NCBI GenBank assembly: GCA_905233905.1
Contig: CAJOFN010000007.1
Span: 1 to 57,096, forward strand
Origin: an uncultured Lachnospiraceae bacterium
Lineage (GTDB): Bacteria > Bacillota > Clostridia > Lachnospirales > Lachnospiraceae
Direction: 5' to 3'
Length of the DNA stretch: 57,096 nt
Part shown: positions 19,247 through 27,553 of the stretch, piece after piece
How positions within the stretch are numbered: position 1 is the first letter of the stretch
Layout: each line of letters begins with the position of its first letter
Notes under the pieces: generated by a model
The model's database searches: none
What the model was told of the DNA's origin: nothing
The model's input: only the letters and a program-made list of their open reading frames with translations
Translations under genes and position numbers: made by a program

Positions 19247-19981
19247 ATGCGCTATCACAAGATAGACGGCATCCGTGGTATTACAATAATCAGCATGATA
19301 ATGTACCATGCCTGCTGGGATTTAAAATACCTGGCAGGCATGGATTTTAACAGAGACCTGGTGGTTTCGGGAGGACCGTGGCAGCTTAGCATCTGTGTAT
19401 CCTTCATCCTTATATCGGGGTTTTGCGCCGGATTATCTCATTTGGCGGTGAGACGGGGGATTCTGGTATTCGCCTGCGGCGCGCTGGTGACGCTGGTTAC
19501 GGTATTGGTTCTGCCGAAGGATCGGATAGTATTCGGAGTTCTCACCTTTTTAGGCTCGGCAATGATAATAACAGGCCTTGTCAGAGGGCTTTTAGAGCGG
19601 ATAAACTGCTTTGCCGGGTTCTTTGGGGCGCTGGTATTGTTTTTTTTAACCTATGATCTTAAATGTGGGTATATCGGCCTGGCAGGCTTCCATTTGTACC
19701 TGCCGGCAGGGCTCTATAAGGGACTTTTTGCAACCTATCTGGGCTTTATGGATAAGAGCTTTTTTTCTACGGATTATTTTGCGATCATACCCTGGCTGTT
19801 TTTGTTTGAGGCAGGGTATTACCTTCTTGGGATAGCAGACAGGACGAATTTTAAGTCATTTTTGGAAAAGGGATATATGCCGCCGCTGGAGTGGCTGGGA
19901 AGACATTCGCTGTTGATATATTTAATTCATCAGCCGGTCTTATATTTAGTAACGAATCTAATAACAACAGGAGGAAATTAA
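19247..19981 (+). CDS. DUF1624 (heparan-alpha-glucosaminide N-acetyltransferase-like) membrane protein
   Basis: A 244-residue integral membrane protein with about seven hydrophobic segments. It starts RYHKIDGIRGITIISMIMYHACWDL, the characteristic first segment of the DUF1624/HGSNAT-like acyltransferase family, and ends LEWLGRHSLLIYLIHQPVLY, a motif shared with other membrane acyltransferases. The substrate is unknown. It follows glgA by 9 bases and precedes a PilZ gene by one base, so it is part of the same run of genes. Confidence 0.8.
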   Translation: MRYHKIDGIRGITIISMIMYHACWDLKYLAGMDFNRDLVVSGGPWQLSICVSFILISGFCAGLSHLAVRRGILVFACGALVTLVTVLVLPKDRIVFGVLTFLGSAMIITGLVRGLLERINCFAGFFGALVLFFLTYDLKCGYIGLAGFHLYLPAGLYKGLFATYLGFMDKSFFSTDYFAIIPWLFLFEAGYYLLGIADRTNFKSFLEKGYMPPLEWLGRHSLLIYLIHQPVLYLVTNLITTGGN

Positions 19982-19982
19982 A

Positions 19983-20333
19983 ATGTCATCAGAGCAGAGA
20001 CTTTACAGAAGAACGGATCTTACAAAGACAGTGAAGCTGTCATTGATCGGAGAGGGAGAGGGAATGTTCTCTGAGCCCTTCGATGTGGAGATAATCAACA
20101 TGTCCTCTGACGGCGTGGGCTTCAGGTGTGACCAGCAGCTTTTGATAGGAGAGGTTCTGACCGGCAAGGTGGAAATCTGGACCAAGGAAAGGCTGGATGT
20201 ATTCCTTAAGATAATCCGCTGTACCGAAGAGGCTAACGGAATGTATGGCTATGGCTCCATCTTTGTGGGACTTGAGGGCTCTGAACAGACACGTATCAAG
20301 ATATACCAGCTTTTCAATCCCGAAGATGAGTGA
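19983..20333 (+). CDS. PilZ-domain c-di-GMP receptor protein
   Basis: A 116-residue single-domain protein with the two PilZ binding motifs: YRRTDLTKTVK near the N-terminus (the RxxxR type arginines) and EIINMSSDGVGFRC around residues 37-50 (the D/NxSxxG motif). It probably binds cyclic di-GMP and passes the signal to a partner. The ATG has AGGAGG a few bases upstream. Its 3' end overlaps the lgt start by 8 bases. The target is not evident; flagellar control is a common role for stand-alone PilZ proteins, but this is inference. Confidence 0.85.
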   Translation: MSSEQRLYRRTDLTKTVKLSLIGEGEGMFSEPFDVEIINMSSDGVGFRCDQQLLIGEVLTGKVEIWTKERLDVFLKIIRCTEEANGMYGYGSIFVGLEGSEQTRIKIYQLFNPEDE

Positions 20334-21186
20334 GAATACTATCCGGTTTCCACAGCTTGACATCACCTTTAATAATGTCGGTGACCATATTGAGCTGTTC
20401 GGCTTTTCCGTGATGTATTACGGGATAATAATTGCTGTCGGTATGCTTTTAGCGGGAGCAATTATCTTAAAAGAGGGAAAGAGGGTCGGTTTTAAGGAAG
20501 ACGACCTTTTGGATGTGATGCTGTGGGGCATGATATGCGGAATAATCGGGGCACGTGTATACTACGTGCTCTTTTCGCTTGATGATTACGCCGGCAGATG
20601 GCTCTCGGTGTTCAACATCAGAGAGGGAGGCCTGGCAGTCTATGGAGGAATGATAGGCGCATCGCTGGCGGTCTATGTGATCGCAAGGAAGAAGCGGCTT
20701 CCTTTTTTAAGGCTTTTGGATGTGCTGGTGCTTGGCGGCGTTGTGGGGCAGATCTGCGGAAGGTGGGGGAATTTCTTCAACCGTGAGGCCTTTGGCAGAT
20801 ACTATGAAGGCAGGCTTTCCATGATGCTGCCGGTGAATTCGGTACGCCAGTCCGATGCAGTTACTAAAGAGATGATGGAGCATATCATCTCGGAGGGTGG
20901 TATTGACTGGATCAGCGTACATCCCACATTTTTGTATGAGAGCCTTTGGAATGTCGGGGTATTTCTCATACTATATTTCGTGGTAAGGAAGATAAAAAAG
21001 TGGGACGGAGAGATTTTTTTCTCCTTCCTGATGCTGTATGGAGCCGGGAGAGTTTGGATAGAAGGGCTTCGGACGGACCAGCTTCTTCTGTTTTCGACGA
21101 GGCTTCCGGTATCGCAGTGTCTTGCTGGGCTATGCGTAGCGGTTTCGACCGCGATGCTGGTATACAAACGGATAGACGAACATTAA
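20326..21186 (+). CDS. lgt: Prolipoprotein diacylglyceryl transferase
   Basis: A 286-residue membrane enzyme that attaches diacylglycerol to the lipobox cysteine of prelipoproteins. Several hydrophobic segments are present, with YGGMIGA and the signature GRWGNFFNREAFG near the middle, which matches the Lgt motif. The ORF track starts at 20245, but the ATG at 20326 (MSENTIRFPQL) matches the usual family start. The upstream extension lies inside the PilZ gene. No strong ribosome binding site is present, so translation is probably coupled to the PilZ gene. A strong terminator follows. Confidence 0.94.
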   Translation: MSENTIRFPQLDITFNNVGDHIELFGFSVMYYGIIIAVGMLLAGAIILKEGKRVGFKEDDLLDVMLWGMICGIIGARVYYVLFSLDDYAGRWLSVFNIREGGLAVYGGMIGASLAVYVIARKKRLPFLRLLDVLVLGGVVGQICGRWGNFFNREAFGRYYEGRLSMMLPVNSVRQSDAVTKEMMEHIISEGGIDWISVHPTFLYESLWNVGVFLILYFVVRKIKKWDGEIFFSFLMLYGAGRVWIEGLRTDQLLLFSTRLPVSQCLAGLCVAVSTAMLVYKRIDEH

Positions 21187-21202
21187 TTTTGATATTTTAA
21201 CC

Positions 21203-21231
21203 AAAACACCTGTTTGCACAGGTGTTTTTTT
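21203..21231 (+). terminator. Rho-independent terminator after lgt
   Basis: A perfect 8-bp stem ACACCTGT/ACAGGTGT with loop TTGC, extended by A-T pairs and followed by a run of Ts. It lies 17 bases after the lgt stop and separates it from the division cluster. Confidence 0.88.
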
Positions 21232-21238
21232 AATGCTC

Positions 21239-21252
21239 CACTATATATAGTG
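21239..21252. repeat. 14-bp perfect palindrome
   Basis: CACTATATATAGTG is a perfect palindrome in the gap between lgt and mraZ. Its 12-bp core ACTATATATAGT recurs once more in the window, at 47955-47966, also between genes. It could be a regulator site or chance in AT-rich DNA. The rest of 21253-21345 shows no gene or clear site. Confidence 0.45.
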
Positions 21253-21345
21253 CATTTAGTAGCTATCACAACAATATATGGTATGGGATGATCCCCCACC
21301 ACAATTTACTGTGTTCAAAGTCCGAAACAGGCGGATTTTTAGTAG

Positions 21346-21374
21346 TTGAAATATGAAAAATGTCGTTGTATTAT
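21346..21374 (+). promoter_or_regulatory. Sigma-A promoter of the division (dcw) cluster
   Basis: TTGAAA (21346-21351) and TATTAT (21369-21374) are exactly 17 bases apart, each with five of six consensus matches. Transcription would begin near 21381, right at the first MraZ-like box and about 45 bases before the mraZ start codon. Confidence 0.75.
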
Positions 21375-21380
21375 GTTTTC

Positions 21381-21420
21381 AGGTGGTAAATAGTGGGTGA
21401 TATTGGTAGAAGGTGGTAGC
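21381..21420 (+). promoter_or_regulatory. Probable MraZ operator: four TGG boxes at 10-bp period
   Basis: Four successive decamers, AGGTGGTAAA, TAGTGGGTGA, TATTGGTAGA and AGGTGGTAGC, place TGG at 21384, 21394, 21404 and 21414, exactly ten bases apart. MraZ is known in other bacteria to bind short G-rich direct repeats with this period upstream of its own gene. Here the array starts at the predicted transcription start and runs into the ribosome binding site, so bound protein could block both elongation and initiation. The last box overlaps the Shine-Dalgarno AGAAGGTGG. Confidence 0.75.
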
Positions 21421-21424
21421 CGAT

Positions 21425-21856
21425 ATGTTCATGGGCGAGTATTCGCACAACATAGACGCAAAAGGTCGTCTGATCATGCCGGCAAAATTCAGGGAACAGC
21501 TTGGCAGGGAATTTGTTGTGACAAAGGGTCTTGACGACTGCCTTTTTGTTTATTCCAGGGAAGAGTGGAAGGATATAGAGGAAAAGCTGCTTGCCATACC
21601 ACAGACCACCAGAGACGCAAGAAAGTTTGTAAGATTCTTCTATGCGGGAGCCAATGTAGTTGAGCTTGATAAACAGGGCAGGGTTCTGCTGGGGAATGAG
21701 CTTCGGGAATACGCGGGACTTAAAAAGGACGTGGTCTTAGTCGGCGTATTAAACCGCATAGAGATATGGGACCGGAGCCGCTGGGAGAATGGCTCCACCT
21801 ATGACGATATGGATGAGATAGCTGAACATATGGCAGAGCTTGGGCTTTCTCTGTAA
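21425..21856 (+). CDS. mraZ: Transcriptional regulator MraZ
   Basis: A 143-residue DNA-binding protein of the SpoVT/AbrB-like fold with the usual two repeats. It starts MFMGEYSHNIDAKGRLIMPAKFRE, and the second DKQGRVLLGNELREYAGL is the matching half. The track start GTG at 21413 adds four residues, but the ATG at 21425, 8 bases after AAGGTGG, matches the family start. It heads the division and cell wall cluster and probably represses it through the TGG boxes just upstream. Confidence 0.95.
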   Translation: MFMGEYSHNIDAKGRLIMPAKFREQLGREFVVTKGLDDCLFVYSREEWKDIEEKLLAIPQTTRDARKFVRFFYAGANVVELDKQGRVLLGNELREYAGLKKDVVLVGVLNRIEIWDRSRWENGSTYDDMDEIAEHMAELGLSL

Positions 21857-21860
21857 GAAG

Positions 21861-22814
21861 ATGATTGAATTTTCGCATAAAACAGTGCTTCTTGATGAGA
21901 GCATTGATGCACTTAATATCAGGCCGGATGGCATATATGTGGACGGAACCCTTGGAGGCGGCGGACACAGCCTGGAAATACTTAAAAGGCTTCACGGGGG
22001 AAGGCTCATTGGGATCGACCAGGACGAGGATGCCATCAGGGCAACAAAGGAAAGGCTTAAAGATTTCAAAGGAAGCTTTGACGTGGTACAAAGCAATTTT
22101 GAAAATATGGCTCAGATCGTAAAGAAGCTGGGATACGGTCATGTAAACGGAATAATGCTTGATCTTGGAGTTTCATCCTTTCAGATAGACGAAGCAAGCA
22201 GAGGGTTTTCCTATATGAACCCGGATGCGCCTTTGGATATGAGGATGAACCGTGGCCAGGAGCTTACGGCAGAGACAATAGTAAATGAATGGCCGGCCGA
22301 AGAACTGGCGGTATTGTTTAAGGAATACGGGGAGGAAAGATATGCAAAACGGATTTCGTATAGTATAGAAAAGGAACGGGCAGCCTCAAGGATAACAACC
22401 ACCGGAAGGCTGAATGAGATAATAGAAGGCTCTATCCCTCAAAAAGCATTAAGAACCGGCGGGCATCCTTCAAAGAGAGTATTTATGGCGCTTCGGATAG
22501 AGGTCAACAGAGAGCTTGATGTGTTAAAAAACAGCATTGATACGATGATAGATATGCTGGAGGATGAAGGCAGGCTTTGCATAATAACATTCCATTCATT
22601 AGAGGATCGCATAGTTAAGCAGACATTCAGAAAGAACGAGAACCCGTGTATATGTCCAAAGGACTTGCCGGTATGCGTATGCGGCAGACGATCTAAGGGG
22701 AGAGTAGTCACCAGGCATCCGATCATACCCGGCGAAGAGGAGCTTGAGCGAAACAGCAGGGCAAAGAGCGCAAAGCTTCGGGTTTTTAGAAGAGTATCAG
22801 ATAAGGGAATTTGA
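21861..22814 (+). CDS. rsmH: 16S rRNA (cytosine-1402-N4)-methyltransferase
   Basis: A 317-residue SAM-dependent methyltransferase (formerly MraW). It begins FSHKTVLLDESIDAL and has the SAM motif VDGTLGGGGHS, then IGIDQDEDA, MLDLGVSSFQID and ITFHSLEDRIVK, all diagnostic. The ORF track starts at 21840, but the ATG at 21861 matches the usual start. The gap to mraZ is four bases, the normal dcw arrangement. Confidence 0.96.
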   Translation: MIEFSHKTVLLDESIDALNIRPDGIYVDGTLGGGGHSLEILKRLHGGRLIGIDQDEDAIRATKERLKDFKGSFDVVQSNFENMAQIVKKLGYGHVNGIMLDLGVSSFQIDEASRGFSYMNPDAPLDMRMNRGQELTAETIVNEWPAEELAVLFKEYGEERYAKRISYSIEKERAASRITTTGRLNEIIEGSIPQKALRTGGHPSKRVFMALRIEVNRELDVLKNSIDTMIDMLEDEGRLCIITFHSLEDRIVKQTFRKNENPCICPKDLPVCVCGRRSKGRVVTRHPIIPGEEELERNSRAKSAKLRVFRRVSDKGI

Positions 22815-22832
22815 AAGGAACAGACTGTTAGT

Positions 22833-23303
22833 ATGGCACAATTTCAGACATTCTATTATGAAGACGGCAGCGCTGTAAGGCGTTATGAGACATCAGCGCT
22901 TCCGACCCGTGAAGATTTAGCAAGAGAACAGTTTGAATTAAGGGAACGCAAAAAGCGGGCGAGGATAAGAGCTCACAAGAAAGCGAAACGCGCAAACCGC
23001 AGGAATACGGTTATGCTGTTTGGCGGAATTCTTTTGATGGGCGCTTTTTTTGTCTCCTATGTTCATCTTCAGAACAGCATAACTACGAGTATGTCCCACA
23101 TTTCAAAGCTTGAAAAGGAGATCACGGATATAAAGACTGAAAATGCCGCGGCAAAGAGCAGGATATCAACCACGGCAAATCTTGATACGATCTCACGAAC
23201 TGCTGTAAAAGAATTGGGAATGGTATATGCAAACAGTGACCAGATAGTGTATTATACCATTGATGATGAGGACTACATGAGTCAGCTCGAAAAGATCGAT
23301 TAA
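22833..23303 (+). CDS. FtsL-like cell division protein
   Basis: A 156-residue bitopic protein. A basic cytoplasmic N-terminus (about 1-58, rich in Arg and Lys) is followed by one membrane helix (about 59-78) and an extracytoplasmic coiled coil (80-112, LEKEITDIKTENAAAK). This is the FtsL/DivIC topology, and its place between rsmH and the division PBP supports FtsL. Sequence conservation in this family is low, so the assignment leans on position and layout. In other bacteria FtsL joins FtsB and FtsQ and activates FtsWI at the septum. Confidence 0.82.
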   Translation: MAQFQTFYYEDGSAVRRYETSALPTREDLAREQFELRERKKRARIRAHKKAKRANRRNTVMLFGGILLMGAFFVSYVHLQNSITTSMSHISKLEKEITDIKTENAAAKSRISTTANLDTISRTAVKELGMVYANSDQIVYYTIDDEDYMSQLEKID

Positions 23304-25241
23304 ATGGCAAGAAAAAGACGCAAAAAAAACATATATGGAAAGATATTAAAAAGAATGCAGCGCAACCTGTGGATAGTATTCATGGTGGTTTGCGTTCTTT
23401 TTGTGATACTCATAGGACGGCTGGCATATATAGAGTACGCCAGCGGGGAGAAATACGAAAGGATAATACTTGCCCAGCAGCAGTATGACAGCCAGATAAT
23501 CCCGTATCAGAGAGGGGATATCACAGATGTCAGGGGTACGGTACTGGCTACATCCGTGGATGTATATAATGTTATACTTGACTGCAAGGTATTAAATTCC
23601 AATAAGGATAAGATAGAGTCCACCATTTCATATCTCGGAGCGTCATTCCCACAGATCGACACCAATGAGATAAGGGGCATTTTGGCGGATAATCCTAAAA
23701 AGCAGTATACGGTACTGGCGAAAAAGGTATCCTATGAGGATATGAGGAACTTCGTAAAGCTGACCGAGGACGAAGAGACGGGCTCGAAGATAGCGGGGAT
23801 CTGGTTTGAAAAGGAATATCAGAGGCAGTACCCGTATGATTCCCTCGCCGCTTCACTGCTGGGCTTTACCACCTCCGGAAATGTGGGAATGGGCGGAGTT
23901 GAAATGTATTATAATAAGGAGCTTAACGGCACCAACGGCAGGGACTACGGTTATGTAAACTCCGATAACAATGTGGAGGGGGCGGTAGTAGAGCCGGAGA
24001 ACGGCAATACTGTCGTAACCACCATAGACGTAAATATCCAGACAATAGTTGAAAGGGAGATAAAGGCCTTTAACAGGCGCTATGCAAGGGACGGAAAGCC
24101 GGGAAGCAAGCACACGGCAATGCTTGTGATGAATCCCCAGGACGGTTCCGTACTTGCAATGGCAAACTATCCCACGTATAATCTTAATGATCCCTGGAGC
24201 TTAAAGGGGGTATACAAGAAAAGCGAACGTAAGGCAATGAGTGATGATGAGAAGATGGATGCCTTAAATAAGCTGTGGCAGAACTTCTGTATCACTACCA
24301 CTTATGAGCCGGGATCTACTTTTAAGCCCTTTACGGTGGCAATGGGTCTTGAAACAGGGAGGCTTTCAGGCAATGAGAGTTATTACTGTGACGGCTACGA
24401 GCATATTGCTGACTACAACGTAAAATGTGTAAACCGTAACGGACATGGCATGCTGGATGTCAGGGGAGCGCTCATGAAGAGCTGTAATGATGCGCTGATG
24501 CAGATGTCATATGCCATAGGCTCCGAGAATTTCGCGGATTACCAGAGGCTGTTCGGATTCGGACAGAGAACAGGCATAGATCTTCCCGGAGAACCAAGGA
24601 CGGATTCACTGGTTTATGATAGGGAGCAGCTAAGGCATACCATCAACATGGCGACCAATTCCTTTGGCCAGAACTTCAACACCACAATGATCCAGCTTGG
24701 GACGGCATTTTGCTCCATAGTCAACGGCGGAGAGCTTTACCTGCCCCATGTGGTTGATCATATCTGCGATGACGCAGGCAATGTGGTGCGCTCCTTTGAG
24801 CCTGTAGTCCAAAAAAAGACTCTATCAAGGGAGACTACAACCCAGATGAAGGATTTCTTAAGGTCGGTAGTGGAGGCCGGAACCGGCGCTGTTGCCGGAG
24901 TAGACGGCTATGATATTGGCGGAAAGACCGGTACAGCGGAGAAGCTTCCCCGAGGCACGGGAAACTATCTGGTATCCTTTATTGGCTATGTGCCTCAGGA
25001 GGAGCCACAGGTGGTTGTGTATTGCGTTGTGGATGTTCCCAATGTTGACGACCAGGCTCACAGTAATTACGCCCAGGAGATCGTGCATAACGTGTTTCAG
25101 CAGATTCTGCCTTACATGGGTATTGAGCCGACGGTTCCTGTAGTTCAGGAAGAGATGCCTGCACAGGAGAGCGCGCCTGTCACAGCGGAAGCGAATACGC
25201 CGGAAAATACGCAGCAAAACGGAGAAACAGCTAATGAATGA
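23304..25241 (+). CDS. ftsI: Division penicillin-binding protein (PBP2/FtsI type)
   Basis: A 645-residue class B transpeptidase that crosslinks septal peptidoglycan. One N-terminal membrane helix (about 20-42) is followed by the dimerisation domain and the transpeptidase domain with EPGSTFKPF (SxxK, catalytic serine), KSCNDAL (SxN) and GGKTGTAE (KTG). No PASTA domains are present, unlike many Gram-positive PBP2x or SpoVD proteins, and the C-terminal tail is rich in Glu, Pro and Ala. It begins immediately after the FtsL-like gene and its 3' end overlaps mraY by 8 bases. Confidence 0.92.
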   Translation: MARKRRKKNIYGKILKRMQRNLWIVFMVVCVLFVILIGRLAYIEYASGEKYERIILAQQQYDSQIIPYQRGDITDVRGTVLATSVDVYNVILDCKVLNSNKDKIESTISYLGASFPQIDTNEIRGILADNPKKQYTVLAKKVSYEDMRNFVKLTEDEETGSKIAGIWFEKEYQRQYPYDSLAASLLGFTTSGNVGMGGVEMYYNKELNGTNGRDYGYVNSDNNVEGAVVEPENGNTVVTTIDVNIQTIVEREIKAFNRRYARDGKPGSKHTAMLVMNPQDGSVLAMANYPTYNLNDPWSLKGVYKKSERKAMSDDEKMDALNKLWQNFCITTTYEPGSTFKPFTVAMGLETGRLSGNESYYCDGYEHIADYNVKCVNRNGHGMLDVRGALMKSCNDALMQMSYAIGSENFADYQRLFGFGQRTGIDLPGEPRTDSLVYDREQLRHTINMATNSFGQNFNTTMIQLGTAFCSIVNGGELYLPHVVDHICDDAGNVVRSFEPVVQKKTLSRETTTQMKDFLRSVVEAGTGAVAGVDGYDIGGKTGTAEKLPRGTGNYLVSFIGYVPQEEPQVVVYCVVDVPNVDDQAHSNYAQEIVHNVFQQILPYMGIEPTVPVVQEEMPAQESAPVTAEANTPENTQQNGETANE

Positions 25242-26196
25242 AATGAGGGAAATAATATATCCCATTTTAATATCCTTTGTAATAGGTCTTATTATAGGGC
25301 CTTCAGTGATAAATTATCTGAGGGCTAAAAAAGCCGGCCAGACAGAAAGAGAGGAGCTTGAATCCCACCAGAAAAAGACCGGAACGCCTACCATGGGCGG
25401 GGTTATCATCTTAACGTCAGTGCTGATCACCGGAGCCATAGGCCTGCCGGGATGTATGGATATCCTTCCGGTGCTGATACTGACCGTTGGTTTTGGACTG
25501 ATCGGCTTTATAGACGACTATCTTAAGGTTATGTTAAGGCGTTCGGACGGGCTTTTTGCGTGGCAGAAGATGCTGCTGCAGATAGTTGTGACTACCGGAT
25601 TTGTCTGCTACATAGAATTTGTTTCGGATACGGGACTGTGGATGATGGTGCCCTTTATCGGGGGAACCGTTGATATAGGCGTGCTTGCGATACCACTGCT
25701 GTACTTTGCTGTCATTGGCACGGTAAACGGCACGAATTTTACAGATGGACTTGACGGTCTGGCTTCAAGCGTGACAGTTATCGTTGCAGGGTTTTTTACG
25801 GCGGCGGCATATTATCTGGGTTCAGGCATATCCTGGGCAGGAGCGGCTATGATGGGCGCTCTTTTGGCATTTCTGACCTTTAACTGCTATCCGGCAAGGA
25901 TTTTCATGGGAGATACAGGTTCCCTCGCTTTGGGCGGCTTTGTTGCGGCGATGGCTTATATGCTGCACATGCCGCTGTTTATTCTTATAGTTGGATTTAT
26001 TTATTTGATAGAGGTAATATCTGTTATTTTACAGGTGGGATACTTTAAGATGACTCATGGCAAGAGGATCTTTCGTATGGCACCCATCCATCATCATTTT
26101 GAGCTTGGAGGGTGGTCTGAAACAAAGGTTGTGACTATATTTTCAATAATCACCCTCTTGCTGTGCATGATCGGATTTGCGGGAATAGGAGCGTGA
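25234..26196 (+). CDS. mraY: Phospho-N-acetylmuramoyl-pentapeptide transferase
   Basis: A 320-residue polytopic membrane enzyme that makes lipid I from UDP-MurNAc-pentapeptide and undecaprenyl phosphate. The catalytic aspartate motifs are visible: FIDDYLK, NGTNFTDGLDGLA and FMGDTGSLALGG, together with the HHHFE loop near the C-terminus. About ten hydrophobic segments are present. The start overlaps ftsI by 8 bases. murE and murF, often found just before mraY, are missing here. Confidence 0.96.
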   Translation: MNEMREIIYPILISFVIGLIIGPSVINYLRAKKAGQTEREELESHQKKTGTPTMGGVIILTSVLITGAIGLPGCMDILPVLILTVGFGLIGFIDDYLKVMLRRSDGLFAWQKMLLQIVVTTGFVCYIEFVSDTGLWMMVPFIGGTVDIGVLAIPLLYFAVIGTVNGTNFTDGLDGLASSVTVIVAGFFTAAAYYLGSGISWAGAAMMGALLAFLTFNCYPARIFMGDTGSLALGGFVAAMAYMLHMPLFILIVGFIYLIEVISVILQVGYFKMTHGKRIFRMAPIHHHFELGGWSETKVVTIFSIITLLLCMIGFAGIGA

Positions 26197-26201
26197 CAAA
26201 G

Positions 26202-27545
26202 GTGGACAGATATCTTGTAGTAGGAGCAGGAGTCAGTGGAATAGCTGCGTGTAAACTGTTAAATGAAAAAGGATTTGATTTTATTCTTTATGATGGCAAT
26301 GCAGGTCTAAACGTAAAAGAGCTTAAGAGAAAGAATACTTTTTTGGCAGACCGTCAGGTGGTATGCGGCAAGTTCCCGGAGGAGCTTTGTGAGGAGACCG
26401 ATATATGCGTATTAAGCCCCGGAGTGCCTGTGGAGCTGCCCTTTGTAGAGCTTTTAAGGGATAAGGGAGTTGTTATCTCAGGAGAAATAGAGCTGGCATA
26501 CTCCATGGGAAAGGGTAGGGTCTGTGCCATTACCGGAACCAACGGAAAGACTACCACCACAGCCCTTGTGGGAGAGATAGTATCCATGGCATTTTCCGAT
26601 ACAAGGGTCGTGGGCAACATAGGCATACCCTATACCTCTGTTGCGGGAACTACTACTGATGAGAGTGTGATCGTAGCAGAAATATCAAGCTTTCAGTTAG
26701 AAACTATATCTACATTTAAACCTCATATTTCCGCAATACTTAATATCACGCCTGACCATCTTGACAGGCATCATACTATGGAGAGTTATATTGCCGCAAA
26801 GGAAAGGATAACCGAAAATCAGGATGTGTCTGACTATTGTGTCTTAAACTACGACGACGAGGTATTAAGAGAGTTTGGCAAAACATTAAAATGTGATGTA
26901 ATATGGTTCTCAAGCAGCGTGAAATTAGAGGACGGAGTATATTATGACAACGGCGCACTGTGGCAGGCAAAGAACGGGGAGAGTGATAAGCTTATAGACA
27001 CCAAAGAGCTTAATATACTTGGTGTACACAATTATGAAAACGCCTGCGCAGCCGTTGCCATATGCTCGGCCCTTGGGATCTCGCCTGATATTATAAGAAA
27101 GGGCTTAAGGGAGTTTAAGGCTGTAGCTCACAGGATAGAGTTCATCTGTGAGAAGAAGGGGGTTAAGTTCTATGATGATTCAAAAGGGACTAATCCTGAT
27201 GCCGCGATAAAGGCGGTACTGGCTATGGAAGGCCCGACTCTGCTCATTGGAGGAGGCTATGACAAGGACGCTTCCTATGATGAATGGGTAGATGCTTTTT
27301 TTGGCAGGGTTAAGAAGCTGATCCTTATAGGAGCTACCGCAGACAAGATAGAGGAATGTGCAAGGAATAAGGGCTTTACAGATATAATCCGGGCTGACGG
27401 GTTAAAGGAGGCTGTGGACGCAGCCTACGAGCTGGCGGAAGAGGGGGACAGCGTGCTTTTATCCCCTGCCTGCGCAAGCTGGGATATGTTTAAAAACTAC
27501 GAAGAAAGAGGAAGGCTCTTTGCTAAATATTCAAGGGAGCTTTAA
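26202..27545 (+). CDS. murD: UDP-N-acetylmuramoylalanine--D-glutamate ligase
   Basis: A 447-residue Mur ligase that adds D-glutamate to UDP-MurNAc-L-Ala. It has the N-terminal Rossmann segment YLVVGAGVSGIAACKLL, the ATP loop ITGTNGKTTTTAL, NITPDHLDRH and the C-terminal DDSKGTNPDAA. The track ORF begins at 26163 inside mraY. Two in-frame GTG codons are better: 26193 overlaps the mraY stop but sits one base from AGGAG, while 26202 sits 10 bases from it, so 26202 is preferred. The product of MraY's neighbouring steps is thus made from the same transcript. Confidence 0.93.
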   Translation: MDRYLVVGAGVSGIAACKLLNEKGFDFILYDGNAGLNVKELKRKNTFLADRQVVCGKFPEELCEETDICVLSPGVPVELPFVELLRDKGVVISGEIELAYSMGKGRVCAITGTNGKTTTTALVGEIVSMAFSDTRVVGNIGIPYTSVAGTTTDESVIVAEISSFQLETISTFKPHISAILNITPDHLDRHHTMESYIAAKERITENQDVSDYCVLNYDDEVLREFGKTLKCDVIWFSSSVKLEDGVYYDNGALWQAKNGESDKLIDTKELNILGVHNYENACAAVAICSALGISPDIIRKGLREFKAVAHRIEFICEKKGVKFYDDSKGTNPDAAIKAVLAMEGPTLLIGGGYDKDASYDEWVDAFFGRVKKLILIGATADKIEECARNKGFTDIIRADGLKEAVDAAYELAEEGDSVLLSPACASWDMFKNYEERGRLFAKYSREL

Positions 27546-27553
27546 TTTGTTTT

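Noticed and set aside
21187-21424. A small gene or structured RNA between lgt and mraZ
   Set aside because: Apart from the terminator, palindrome, promoter and TGG boxes, no ORF with a start and ribosome binding site or a known RNA fold could be seen.
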